DNA of 64,000 nucleotides from an uncultured Chitinophagaceae bacterium (GTDB taxonomy: Bacteria > Bacteroidota > Bacteroidia > Chitinophagales > Chitinophagaceae). The stretch is from positions 124,001 to 188,000 of the forward strand of contig CALGAP010000010.1 of NCBI GenBank assembly GCA_937958995.1. The letters are read 5' to 3'. The notes beneath the pieces were generated by a model. That model ran no database searches, was not told where the DNA came from, and saw nothing but the letters and a program-made list of their open reading frames with translations. The position numbers and the translations under genes are program-made. Of the stretch, positions 51,438-59,799 are shown in pieces (the first letter of the stretch is position 1; each line of letters begins with the position of its first letter).

Positions 51438-51757
51438 AAACTGTAGCGGGTGTAGGTGTGGTGAATTGTTCAAGAGGTGTTTTTGTAAAGGGGCGCAACT
51501 ACAATTTTTTTTGCGGAAAATGTGTTGTGGGTGTTCTCGAATTTGTGTATTGCTAATACAGTTATATGGTGGTTGACTTGAATCAATTAAACGCGATGCC
51601 GTTCAAAAAAAATTTATCGTTGCAACTCTTGTTTCACGGTTATCATCTTATATTTGAATTTTCATAGGATAAGGTTTAATGGTTAATGGTATTTGATTAG
51701 TGCAGCCTCCCCTCCGGGAGGCTATTTTTTGGGGGATAAGCAAAGCCGTGAGGAATT
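51438..51757. other. 320-bp gap with candidate small RNA and terminator
   Basis: This convergent gap carries a TATATTTG box (51649-51656, plus strand). About 45 nt later there is a strong hairpin, GCCTCCC / GGGAGGC around a short loop (about 51705-51722), followed by TATTTTTT. It could be the terminator of the thioredoxin gene or the end of a roughly 70-nt independent RNA. The first 200 bp are T- and G-rich with no coding potential that I can support. Confidence 0.5.
51701..51731 (+). terminator. Terminator in the thioredoxin downstream gap
   Basis: A GC-rich stem, AGCCTCCC pairing with GGGAGGCT, is followed by ATTTTTTGG on the plus strand. It is about 265 nt after the nearest plus-strand stop codon. 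Confidence 0.8.
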
Positions 51758-52204
51758 TTAACGAAAAGATTTTGGGTTGGTGATCGCCAGCCGGTTCATA
51801 TCCAACTTCACCTGTGCGATGAAAGTGCCGGGTACGTACAGTTCGGAGCGTTTTAATTTGAAGCGGAGATTATTTTTCCTTCTCATATTTACAAAAGTCA
51901 CTTCGCTGATATATTCCCAATGCGTTCCCAGGCAGTACATGCCAATATAATATTTGCCCGGCGGCACCTGGGGTATCACAGTCTTATCATCTTTGGGATA
52001 GAAAACATTTTTGACCACTCCGGCACCCGTGTGATTGTATTTGTCGAAGAATATAAAGACGCTGTCAACCGGGGCGTTGCGGGAATAGCGCTTCTTTAGT
52101 GTGATGGTGACATCAACACTGTCGGTATGTTTTCTTTTCTGAGACCAGACCTCCATACTGCTCAAAAGCGCCGCCAAAACGGCCACTGTCAACAACGGTT
52201 TCAT
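51758..52204 (-). CDS. Exported protein of unknown function
   Basis: The 148-residue protein has a signal peptide (MKPLLTVAVLAALLSSMEVWSQ). Its beta-rich body resembles a carboxypeptidase-regulatory or SpaA-like fold: SVDVTITLKKRYSRNAPVDSVFIFFDKYNHTGAG and then VIPQVPPGKYYIGMYCLGTHWEYISEVTF. I do not recognise a family. The V-x-x-G-x-Y-Y-I pattern is typical of Bacteroidota surface lipoprotein modules. ATG 52204 is preferred over an upstream GTG. It is a single gene, convergent with the thioredoxin lipoprotein gene. Confidence 0.6.
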   Translation of the reverse strand: MKPLLTVAVLAALLSSMEVWSQKRKHTDSVDVTITLKKRYSRNAPVDSVFIFFDKYNHTGAGVVKNVFYPKDDKTVIPQVPPGKYYIGMYCLGTHWEYISEVTFVNMRRKNNLRFKLKRSELYVPGTFIAQVKLDMNRLAITNPKSFR

Positions 52205-52310
52205 ACGCACCGGGGTTAAGGGGTTTTGCGTGTATCCTCATAGGTCTGCTTAGGGTTTATTTCACCACCCTTATAACGTTTTGTCTAGGGGTTTTCATAT
52301 AGTTGGCCAG

Positions 52311-52338
52311 AAAAAATCCCGCCAAGCTGGCGGGATTT
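52311..52338 (-). terminator. Terminator of the alpha-oxoamine synthase gene
   Basis: A perfect 11-bp stem (arms 52314-52324 and 52328-52338, loop AGC) is followed on the minus strand by TTT and then CTGG. The A-run at 52311-52316 supplies six T in the RNA. It sits 22 bp past the stop. Confidence 0.85.
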
Positions 52339-52360
52339 CTATGCGTTGACTGACAATATT

Positions 52361-53617
52361 TTAGGCCTCAGCCATATCAGGGATGGCCGATACTTTGTAC
52401 TTGCCCTCGTCCAGCTTTTGTTTGGTTTCTTCGAAGGCCTTGAGTGTCAGTTCAATATCTTCATCGGTATGCGCCGCGGTGGGAATCAGGCGGTAAATGA
52501 TATGTCCCTTGGGAATAACGGGATATACCACTATAGAACAGAACACCCCAAAGTTTTCGCGCAGATCCATAACCATAGCGGTAGCTTCTTCCACGCCGCC
52601 TTTCATATAAACCGGGGTTACTACCGAATCGGTCTTGCCGATATCAAAACCCTTTTCCTTCAAACCATTCTGCAGTTTCAGCGCATTGCTCCAGAGTTTT
52701 TCTTTCAGCTCCGGTCTTGTCTGCAGCAATTCCAGGCGTTTCAGGTTTCCAATCACCAGGGGCATGGGCAGACTCTTCGCGAAAATCTGGCTGCGGATAT
52801 TATAACGGATATAGTCGATAATATTCTTAGGTCCGGCAATGAATGCACCGATGGAGGCCATTGATTTGGCGAAAGTGGAAAAGTAGAGGTCAATCTGGTC
52901 TTGCACGCCTTGCTCTTCACCGGCGCCGGCGCCTGTCTTACCGAGTGTACCAAAACCATGAGCATCATCAACCAGCAACCTGAACTGGTATTTGCCTTTC
53001 AGCGCGGCAATTTCTTTCAGTTTGCCCTGGTCTCCTGCCATACCAAACACACCTTCGGTAATGACGAGAATGCCGCCGGCTTTTTGTTTTTCGATCAGCG
53101 CAGTAGCTCTCTGCAATTGTTTCTCGAGATCTTCAATATCGTTGTGTTTGTATACGTAGCGGTGGCCAGCATGAAGCCTTACGCCATCGATGATGCAGGC
53201 ATGACTTTCGGCATCGTAAACAATTACGTCGTGGCGGCTGCAAATCACGTCTATCAGGCTCACCATGCCCTGGTAGCCATAGTTGAGGAGTATTGCATCT
53301 TCTTTATTTTCAAAAGCGGCGAGCTTTTGCTCCAGCAGTTCGTGTTGCGGGCTGTTGCCACTCATCATGCGAGCGCCCATAGGAAGGGCCAGGCCATATT
53401 GCTTGGCGGCATCAGCGTCGGCCTTGCGCACTTCAGGATGATTGGCGAGGCCGAGATAATTGTTCAAACTCCACACGATCATTTCCTTCCCGCGAAACTT
53501 CATGCGGCTGCCGATCTCTCCTTCCAGTTTCGGGAATGCAAAATAACCATGAGCCCGTTCACGATGCTGCCCGATAGGGCCGTAGTTTTTTAAAAGTCTT
53601 TCGAAAATGTCTGCCAT
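52361..53617 (-). CDS. Alpha-oxoamine synthase (serine palmitoyltransferase / cysteate acyltransferase-like)
   Basis: This 418-residue PLP enzyme of the AOS family condenses an amino acid with acyl-CoA. It shows the substrate-binding NNYLGLANHP, GARMMSGNSPQHELLE, DDAHGFGTLGKTGAG and the PLP lysine in TFAKSMASIGAF. The family includes glycine C-acetyltransferase (Kbl), BioF, HemA and serine palmitoyltransferase. The N-terminal extension and AHGYF element, plus its host phylum, fit enzymes making sphingolipid or sulfonolipid (capnine) backbones, but sequence alone cannot separate Spt from cysteate acyltransferase or Kbl. No other lipid-synthesis gene is adjacent. Confidence 0.82.
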   Translation of the reverse strand: MADIFERLLKNYGPIGQHRERAHGYFAFPKLEGEIGSRMKFRGKEMIVWSLNNYLGLANHPEVRKADADAAKQYGLALPMGARMMSGNSPQHELLEQKLAAFENKEDAILLNYGYQGMVSLIDVICSRHDVIVYDAESHACIIDGVRLHAGHRYVYKHNDIEDLEKQLQRATALIEKQKAGGILVITEGVFGMAGDQGKLKEIAALKGKYQFRLLVDDAHGFGTLGKTGAGAGEEQGVQDQIDLYFSTFAKSMASIGAFIAGPKNIIDYIRYNIRSQIFAKSLPMPLVIGNLKRLELLQTRPELKEKLWSNALKLQNGLKEKGFDIGKTDSVVTPVYMKGGVEEATAMVMDLRENFGVFCSIVVYPVIPKGHIIYRLIPTAAHTDEDIELTLKAFEETKQKLDEGKYKVSAIPDMAEA

Positions 53618-53758
53618 AGTTTGATTCGATTTGTTAAAGGGTTGCCCGTCGGTTGCCGGCCGGGCCGCGGCAAAGTTACAATGAAACGGCCACCCACGTG
53701 ATTTATTACCAGCAAATCATTTTCATATAATTTTAATACTCCTTTTTACTCAGCCAGT

Positions 53759-53766
53759 TATCTTTG
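53759..53766 (+). promoter_or_regulatory. -7 box upstream of the PafA-like phosphatase
   Basis: TATCTTTG fits TAnnTTTG and lies 15 nt before ATG 53782, supporting that start over the upstream TTG at 53764, which lies inside the box. Confidence 0.45.
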
Positions 53767-53781
53767 TTAAAAATCATCTCC

Positions 53782-55437
53782 ATGTACAAATCCTTTCTGC
53801 TTTGGATCTGCATAGTATTTACAGTTACCCTATCGGCTCAATCTCCCAAAATTATCCCGCAAATCAACAAACCCGAAAGACCCAAACTGGTCGTGGGTAT
53901 TATGGTTGACCAGATGCGCTGGGATTATCTCTATCGCTTTTATGACCGCTACTTACCTAACGGCGGTATGAAAAGATTACTGAACCAGGGGTTCACGTGC
54001 GAGAATACATTTATTCCCTATACACCCACTTTTACCGCCTGCGGGCACACCTGCGTGTACACCGGTTCCGTACCCGCTGTGCATGGTATTACCGGCAATG
54101 ACTGGTGGGATAATTTCCAGATGAAATCTGTTTACTGCACGCAGGACGATTCAGTGGAAACGGTGGGCAACAACGGTGTGAACGGAAAGATGAGTCCGCG
54201 CAATATGCTTGCCACCACTATTTGCGATGAACTGCGGCTGGCTACTAATTTCCGCAGCAAAGTAATTGGTATAGCTCTCAAAGACCGCGGCGGCATTTTG
54301 CCGGCTGGTCATTCGGCCAATGCTGCATACTGGTACGATTCCAAAACAGGAGAATGGATCAGCTCCACCTGGTATATGAAAGAATTGCCGCAGTGGGTAA
54401 AAGATTTCAACGCGAAGAAATTTGTTGACAAGTATTATGAAAAACCCTGGACCACGCTTTACCCGATAGAAACATACAGGCAAAGCACTTCAGATGAAAA
54501 AGCATACGAAGGAAAAACATTTGGCTCGGACCAGACAAAATTTCCCTACGACCTCAGCAGGTTTATAGGAAAAGAGTACGGTAAAATTTCGTCTACACCG
54601 GGTGGTAATACCATGACGGCTGAAATGGCCAAGGCTGCCATTATCCATGAAAAATTGGGAGCCGATGATATTACCGATTTCCTGGCCGTTAGTTTTTCAT
54701 CTCCCGATTATGTAGGACACTCGTTTGGTCCAAACAGTATTGAAGTGGAAGATACCTACCTGCGTCTCGACAGGGAATTGGGCGGCCTGTTAGACTTTCT
54801 CGACGAAAAGGTTGGAAAGGGGCAATACCTTGTATTCCTGACCGCCGATCACGCTGTGGCACACTCGCCCGGCTTCAATGAAGAAAATAAATTACCCGGC
54901 CACCTGAGCGATGCAGCCAGCTGGCGCAAGGAATTAACGCAAAAGCTGCAGGAAGAATTTGGTTCCGACAGACTTATTTCCAGCACGTACAACTACCAGG
55001 TTTTCCTGAACCACCCGCTCATCGACTCCATGAAAATCAATGAGCGCGCGCTGAAAGACTATATTGTCAAATTCATCAGTCGCCAGCCGGGTGTTGCCCG
55101 CGTATTTGCCATTGATGACCTCATGCAGATACCGCTGAATGAAAAGCTGCGCAAGATGGTCGCCAACGGGTATTACCCCCGCCGCTGCGGCGACATTCAA
55201 ATTATCAAGGACCCGGGTTGGTTAGACGGTAACGCCAGCTATACCGGCACCACTCACGGTTCCTGGTATCCCTACGACGCTCATATTCCACTTGTTTTTT
55301 ATGGATGGAAGATAAAGCCCGGCCGCACCAACCGCGAGACTTACATGACCGATATTGCGCCTACCGTGGCGGCCATGCTTCGTATCCAGATGCCCAGCGG
55401 CTGCGTAGGCCAGCCCATCACGGAAGTGCTGAGGTAA
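53782..55437 (+). CDS. PafA-type alkaline phosphatase (secreted phosphomonoesterase)
   Basis: The 551-residue enzyme has a signal peptide (residues 1-19). It belongs to the alkaline-phosphatase superfamily with two zinc sites: MVDQMRWD (metal Asp43), nucleophile Thr85 in PTFTACGH, Asn106 in GITGND, and C-terminal metal ligands in SSPDYVGHSFG and TADHAVAHSPG. Lys167 and Arg169 in ALKDRGG match in position the pair that marks the PafA phosphomonoesterases of Flavobacterium-type bacteria and sets them apart from NPP diesterases. It probably releases phosphate from organic phosphoesters in the periplasm. No PHO-box regulator was identified. Confidence 0.92.
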   Translation: MYKSFLLWICIVFTVTLSAQSPKIIPQINKPERPKLVVGIMVDQMRWDYLYRFYDRYLPNGGMKRLLNQGFTCENTFIPYTPTFTACGHTCVYTGSVPAVHGITGNDWWDNFQMKSVYCTQDDSVETVGNNGVNGKMSPRNMLATTICDELRLATNFRSKVIGIALKDRGGILPAGHSANAAYWYDSKTGEWISSTWYMKELPQWVKDFNAKKFVDKYYEKPWTTLYPIETYRQSTSDEKAYEGKTFGSDQTKFPYDLSRFIGKEYGKISSTPGGNTMTAEMAKAAIIHEKLGADDITDFLAVSFSSPDYVGHSFGPNSIEVEDTYLRLDRELGGLLDFLDEKVGKGQYLVFLTADHAVAHSPGFNEENKLPGHLSDAASWRKELTQKLQEEFGSDRLISSTYNYQVFLNHPLIDSMKINERALKDYIVKFISRQPGVARVFAIDDLMQIPLNEKLRKMVANGYYPRRCGDIQIIKDPGWLDGNASYTGTTHGSWYPYDAHIPLVFYGWKIKPGRTNRETYMTDIAPTVAAMLRIQMPSGCVGQPITEVLR

Positions 55438-55546
55438 ATGGGGATTGTGATGATTGGGGGATTTTGTATAGGGATTTCACGAAATTGCATTTGGTGAAGT
55501 GATAATTTCGTCTTCAATCATTGATAAATTAAATCTCTCAATAATC

Positions 55547-58399
55547 ATGATCACAATCCGCAATTTAGCCCTGTGGCTTATTGTAACCTGTTCCTTCCTG
55601 GTAAGTAATGCCCAGGTAAACCTATCCGATAAGATGCCGATAGATCCGAAAGTGAAGATTGGCAAACTTGATAACGGGCTCACTTACTATATCCGGCAAA
55701 ACAAAAGACCAGAGAATAAGGTCGAACTGCGCTTAGTAGTGAACGTAGGGTCTATTGTGGAAGACGACGACCAACTGGGCCTGGCGCACATGGCCGAACA
55801 CATGGCCTTCAACGGTACCACCAATTTCAAGAAAAATGAAATTGTTTCTTTCCTGCAGGATATAGGTGTTGGATTTGGCAACGACCTGAACGCTTATACC
55901 AGCTTCGACGAAACGGTATATATTCTTCCCATTCCTACCGACAAACCCGGCAACCTCGAAAAGGGTTTCCAGGTGTTGGAAGACTGGGCGCACAATGTTA
56001 CCTATCTCGATGAAGATATCGACGACGAGCGTCCTATTATTCTCGAAGAAAGCCGCCTGGGCAAGGGAGCGCAGGACAGGATGTTCAAAAAAATTCTGCC
56101 CGGTCTGCTCGAAGGCACAAAATATGCTGATCGTTTGCCCATCGGTAAAGACAGTATCATCAAAACATTCAAGCACGATGCTATCAGGCGTTTTTACCGC
56201 GATTGGTATCGCCCCGACCTGATGGCGGTGATCGTGGTGGGTGATATTGAGCCGTCGAAAGCCGAAGAGCTGATCAGGAAACATTTTGCTGGCTTGAAAA
56301 ATCCTGACAACCCCCGCAAACGGGAATTTAGTCCCGGACCTGTTTATTCAGAAAACAAAGCCATTGTTGCTACCGATAAAGAAGCTACCAGCTACATCGT
56401 TGCCGTTAACTATCCCTCATTCAAAAATGAAACACCCAATACTATTGGTTACTACCGCAAATACCTGGTCAATCAACTATACACCAGTATGTTTAACCAG
56501 CGTTTGCAGGAATTGGTGCAAAAAGAAAATCCTCCCTTTGTAACTGCCGGGGTGGGTTTTGACGCGTATGTACGCGGTTATAGTTCGTTTAGCGCTTTTG
56601 CTTCGGCCGGTTCCAATGATCCCAAGAAAGCACTGGAAGCTTTGGTGGAAGAAATTGAACGCGTAAAGCGTTTCGGTTTTACGGCAGCCGAACTGGACCG
56701 CAGCAAAAAAAGCATGCTCGCCAATTATGAGCGCAGCTGGAACAACCGCGATAAAAATGAATCGGGTGACCTGGTAGAAGAATATATCAGTCATTTCCTG
56801 GAACAGGAGCCTATACCTGGTATAGAGAATGAGTTTGCCTGGGTAAAAGAAATGTTGCCCAGCATTACCCTCGATGAAGTAAATGCAGTGAGTAATAAAT
56901 TCAAAGATGAAAAGAACCGCTTTGTATTCCTGATGGGGCCTGAGCCGAATGATAACGCAGCCGTGCCCGCTGAAAAGGACCTGCTCGCTTTTATCGAAGC
57001 CAAAGAAAAATCAAACATTACGCCTTACGAGGAAAGAGCCGTTGCCAGTACACTGCTTAGCAAAGAACCGAAAGCCGGCAAGGTGGTGTCGAAGGCAACC
57101 AACAAAGTGCTCGGCACAACCGAGCTGACATTGAGCAATGGCGTGACAGTAACGCTGAAACCAACCGATTTCAAAAACGACCAGATACTGATGGGCGCTA
57201 CGCGCGCGGGAGGAAAAAATAATTATGGTCTTGAAGACAAATACAATGCTGAATATGCCGTGCAGGTGGTATCGGCCATGGGCTTTGGAGATTTTTCTCC
57301 CGTTGATATGCGCAAGGCTTTGGCGGGTAAAAATGCCGCAGTTACTCCTTCTTTCAACGCCATCAGCGAGGGCGTGCGTGGTAACAGCAGCGTGAAAGAC
57401 CTGGAGACTTTGTTCCAGCTTACGTATCTCACATTCACGGCTCCGCGCAAAGACACGGCTTTGTTCAACTCCTTCATCCAGCGCATGAAGGCGCAGTTTG
57501 CGAATATCAGCGCCAACCCGCAGGCAGCCTTTATCGATACGATGTATAAAGTGATGTTCAACAATAACCCGCTGGCTCCTATTGCCGTGGGCAATGCAGC
57601 ATACTTTGACAAGGTGAATGTTGACCGCGTGCTGTCAATTTATAAGGAACGCTTCGGCGATGTTTCAGGAATGAACTTTGTATTTACCGGTTCGTTCAAG
57701 GAAGAAGAGATCATTCCGCTGATAGAAAAATATATTGCCTCACTGCCCGCTACTAAGAAGAAGTTCAACTTTGTTGACAACAAAGTGCGCCCCATAAGCG
57801 GCAAACAAACTTTGACCGTGAATAAAGGCAAGGAAGAGAAAAGCCTGATCCTCGCCTTCTATACCGGCGAAGTTCCCTATAGCGAAGACCTGGAGCTGAA
57901 ATCGCAGGCGCTGAGCGAAGTGCTCAATATCCGCATTATTGAAGAGCTGCGTGAGAAAGTGCAGGGCATTTATGGCGGTGGCATTTTCGGCGGACTGGAG
58001 AAATATCCTTACTCCAACTATGGATTTATATTACAACTGCCCTGTGGTCCTGAAAAGGTGGATACATTGTTGAAAGCTGTGCGAAAAGAATTCAATGACA
58101 TGGTGGAGAAAGGACCCGATACGTCTTACTTAAATAAAGTAAAGCGCCAGTGGATCGAGCAGTATAAGACGAATATCAAGGACAACAAGACCTGGCTAGA
58201 CAAATTGCTGGAGTATAAATTGCAGGGCGGCGATCCTGATCGTTTTGTGAACTACGAAAAATATGTAGAAAAGCTGACACCAAAAGATGTACAGCAGGCA
58301 GCGAAACTGATCCTGGCCGGCAAAAATGAATTTGTGGCAGTGCAGATGCCCGAAGGAACCGCGGCAGGACCAGGGGGAGAACGAAAGAAAGGATTCTGA
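55547..58399 (+). CDS. M16 family zinc protease (pitrilysin-like), exported
   Basis: This 950-residue protein has a signal peptide (MITIRNLALWLIVTCSFLVSNAQ) and two M16 halves. The active half has the inverted zinc motif HMAEH (His81, Glu84, His85) in LAHMAEHMAFNGT, and the distal Glu is expected in ERPIILEESR. The second half (about 520-930) lacks the motif and holds the R/Y substrate-binding region near GIYGGGIFGGLEKYPY. It resembles periplasmic or outer-membrane-associated M16 proteases that digest peptides, including PqqL-like proteins. The start at 55547 is preferred over 55499 because it opens the signal peptide. Confidence 0.94.
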   Translation: MITIRNLALWLIVTCSFLVSNAQVNLSDKMPIDPKVKIGKLDNGLTYYIRQNKRPENKVELRLVVNVGSIVEDDDQLGLAHMAEHMAFNGTTNFKKNEIVSFLQDIGVGFGNDLNAYTSFDETVYILPIPTDKPGNLEKGFQVLEDWAHNVTYLDEDIDDERPIILEESRLGKGAQDRMFKKILPGLLEGTKYADRLPIGKDSIIKTFKHDAIRRFYRDWYRPDLMAVIVVGDIEPSKAEELIRKHFAGLKNPDNPRKREFSPGPVYSENKAIVATDKEATSYIVAVNYPSFKNETPNTIGYYRKYLVNQLYTSMFNQRLQELVQKENPPFVTAGVGFDAYVRGYSSFSAFASAGSNDPKKALEALVEEIERVKRFGFTAAELDRSKKSMLANYERSWNNRDKNESGDLVEEYISHFLEQEPIPGIENEFAWVKEMLPSITLDEVNAVSNKFKDEKNRFVFLMGPEPNDNAAVPAEKDLLAFIEAKEKSNITPYEERAVASTLLSKEPKAGKVVSKATNKVLGTTELTLSNGVTVTLKPTDFKNDQILMGATRAGGKNNYGLEDKYNAEYAVQVVSAMGFGDFSPVDMRKALAGKNAAVTPSFNAISEGVRGNSSVKDLETLFQLTYLTFTAPRKDTALFNSFIQRMKAQFANISANPQAAFIDTMYKVMFNNNPLAPIAVGNAAYFDKVNVDRVLSIYKERFGDVSGMNFVFTGSFKEEEIIPLIEKYIASLPATKKKFNFVDNKVRPISGKQTLTVNKGKEEKSLILAFYTGEVPYSEDLELKSQALSEVLNIRIIEELREKVQGIYGGGIFGGLEKYPYSNYGFILQLPCGPEKVDTLLKAVRKEFNDMVEKGPDTSYLNKVKRQWIEQYKTNIKDNKTWLDKLLEYKLQGGDPDRFVNYEKYVEKLTPKDVQQAAKLILAGKNEFVAVQMPEGTAAGPGGERKKGF

Positions 58400-58413
58400 C
58401 AATACGAAATGGT

Positions 58414-58460
58414 TAGTAAAAACCCTGACAGACTGATGACAGTTGTCAGGGTTTTTACTA
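58414..58460. terminator. Strong bidirectional terminator after the M16 protease gene
   Basis: Perfect 17-bp arms (58414-58430 and 58444-58460) enclose a 13-nt loop. The arms carry AAAAA and TTTTT tracts, so the hairpin serves either strand. Confidence 0.9.
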
Positions 58461-58743
58461 TAGGGAAAAAAGTTTTTTTCTTTTTATGACTATCTACTAA
58501 CTTGCAGGCATACCCGGTAATCAGGTTTCCCACGCTAAGATCTTAACTGGCAAAAAGTTTACAGCCATTTTATTGTTTACGGAACGATCATAAACGCATC
58601 TAACATATCCCGGAGGGGAGAATGGTGAGTTCTGATGCCGGCAGGCATTGTAGCGGGTTAAAATTGTTCAATTTTCATTGCCTGAGAAGCTAAGAAAATT
58701 TCCCGTGAAATGTTTTCGCTGGTTTAGGGGTTGCTTGATCAGT

Positions 58744-58775
58744 CAGCCGGTCTTCATGACCGGCTGTTCCTTTTC
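58744..58775 (+). terminator. Hairpin terminator with no evident upstream gene
   Basis: The 9-bp stem CAGCCGGTC (58744-58752) pairs with GACCGGCTG (58758-58766), loop TTCAT, followed by TTCCTTTTC. It is about 345 nt downstream of the nearest plus-strand stop codon. Confidence 0.7.
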
Positions 58776-58803
58776 AAGCTGTGTAATAGAGCGTATCTGC
58801 ACA

Positions 58804-59712
58804 CTATTTAAAGGTATATACCAGGCTCAGTCCTTTCTGACCGCCCATTCCGAAATGTGGCACCAGGCTCAGGCGGTCATCGGCAGAGCGGTTTTTGTGA
58901 ATGGCCGGCACCAGTATGCCAGTAAGGGCGCCGAGTCCCGCACCCAGCAACAGGTCTGAAGGGAAGTGCATTCCCGCCTCATGACGCATCCATGCCGTTG
59001 CAGCCGTCACACCCGCAGCACCGGTATAAAACAACCATTTCAATTTTGATTCTGGATGGTAATCGGACCATACTTTGGCAATAAAAAATACCGAGGAGCC
59101 AACGAGGTGTACGTGACCGGCATAAAATGAATTTTTTGAATTGCCGGTCAGTCGCTTTTCAAGCGGGCTTCTTTCGTCGTATACATACGGGCGATACCTG
59201 TTGGTAAAATACATGGAGCTGGTGTACAGCAAGCCTGTGATGGCCATGGTTTCAAAATAGAGGTACATTACTTTCCACCCATCTTTCCTGATTTTTTTAT
59301 CGAGCAGCAACAGAAGTGGTGCCGGCATGGCGGCATAAAAGGGAATGTAACTCGCTTTGTCAATTTTGCTGTCGAAGGGTTTTATGGCCCAGCGGTCGAA
59401 GCCCGGCACATTTTCACGCCTGATGGCTGACAGTTCTTCCGCGGTAATGTCTTCCTTACTGTAGATCTTTGAAAACGCGTACAAGGACCATCCCGTGGCA
59501 ATGCCGGTAACAGTAATGTCTGCCGCGGCATTTAACCGATATACCTGGTCGCTTTTTTGTTTTTGCTTTGAAAATGTTACTGTTCCTGGTTCAACAGTTT
59601 TAGCGGAATAATTTTCCGCCGAAACAGCGTCGTTGATTGTCGTGTCAACCTGTGCAAAGCCTGTCGTACCTGCCATCACAGAGACCAACATCCACAAAAT
59701 TCTTCGTGCCAT
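58804..59712 (-). CDS. PAP2-superfamily membrane phosphatase
   Basis: The 302-residue exported or membrane protein has a signal peptide (about 1-20) and several hydrophobic helices in the C-terminal two thirds. The PAP2 motifs are present in order: NRYRPYVY (motif 1), SFYAGHVH (motif 2, a variant of PSGH with the catalytic His) and RHEAGMHFPSDLLLGA (motif 3). Such enzymes remove phosphate from lipids such as undecaprenyl pyrophosphate or phosphatidic acid; which one cannot be told. The variant motif 2 (YAGH rather than PSGH) is unusual but retains the His. Confidence 0.87.
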   Translation of the reverse strand: MARRILWMLVSVMAGTTGFAQVDTTINDAVSAENYSAKTVEPGTVTFSKQKQKSDQVYRLNAAADITVTGIATGWSLYAFSKIYSKEDITAEELSAIRRENVPGFDRWAIKPFDSKIDKASYIPFYAAMPAPLLLLLDKKIRKDGWKVMYLYFETMAITGLLYTSSMYFTNRYRPYVYDERSPLEKRLTGNSKNSFYAGHVHLVGSSVFFIAKVWSDYHPESKLKWLFYTGAAGVTAATAWMRHEAGMHFPSDLLLGAGLGALTGILVPAIHKNRSADDRLSLVPHFGMGGQKGLSLVYTFK

Positions 59713-59799
59713 GTCCTTTAAGATGTATGTTAGTAATCAATCGTTTAATCAGTATTAGCAATAGTTATGCCACCGGAAATTCACTTAATTTGCGCCCCA

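Larger units (their letters stand above)
58400..58803. other. 404-bp gap with two hairpin terminators and no recognised gene
   Basis: The gap separates the M16 gene from the convergent PAP2 gene. It opens with a 17-bp perfect hairpin (58414-58460) and holds a second one (58744-58766). The roughly 280 bp between them show no coding potential above background and no promoter box that I can place. An unannotated RNA ended by the second hairpin is possible. Confidence 0.5.

Noticed and set aside
52901..53593. 230-codon plus-strand frame opposite the alpha-oxoamine synthase
   Set aside because: Entirely within the coding strand of a strongly conserved PLP enzyme; no motifs.
52361..53617. BioF (8-amino-7-oxononanoate synthase)
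   Set aside because: No bio genes are adjacent, and the N-terminal extension fits lipid-type AOS enzymes better. I kept the family-level call instead.
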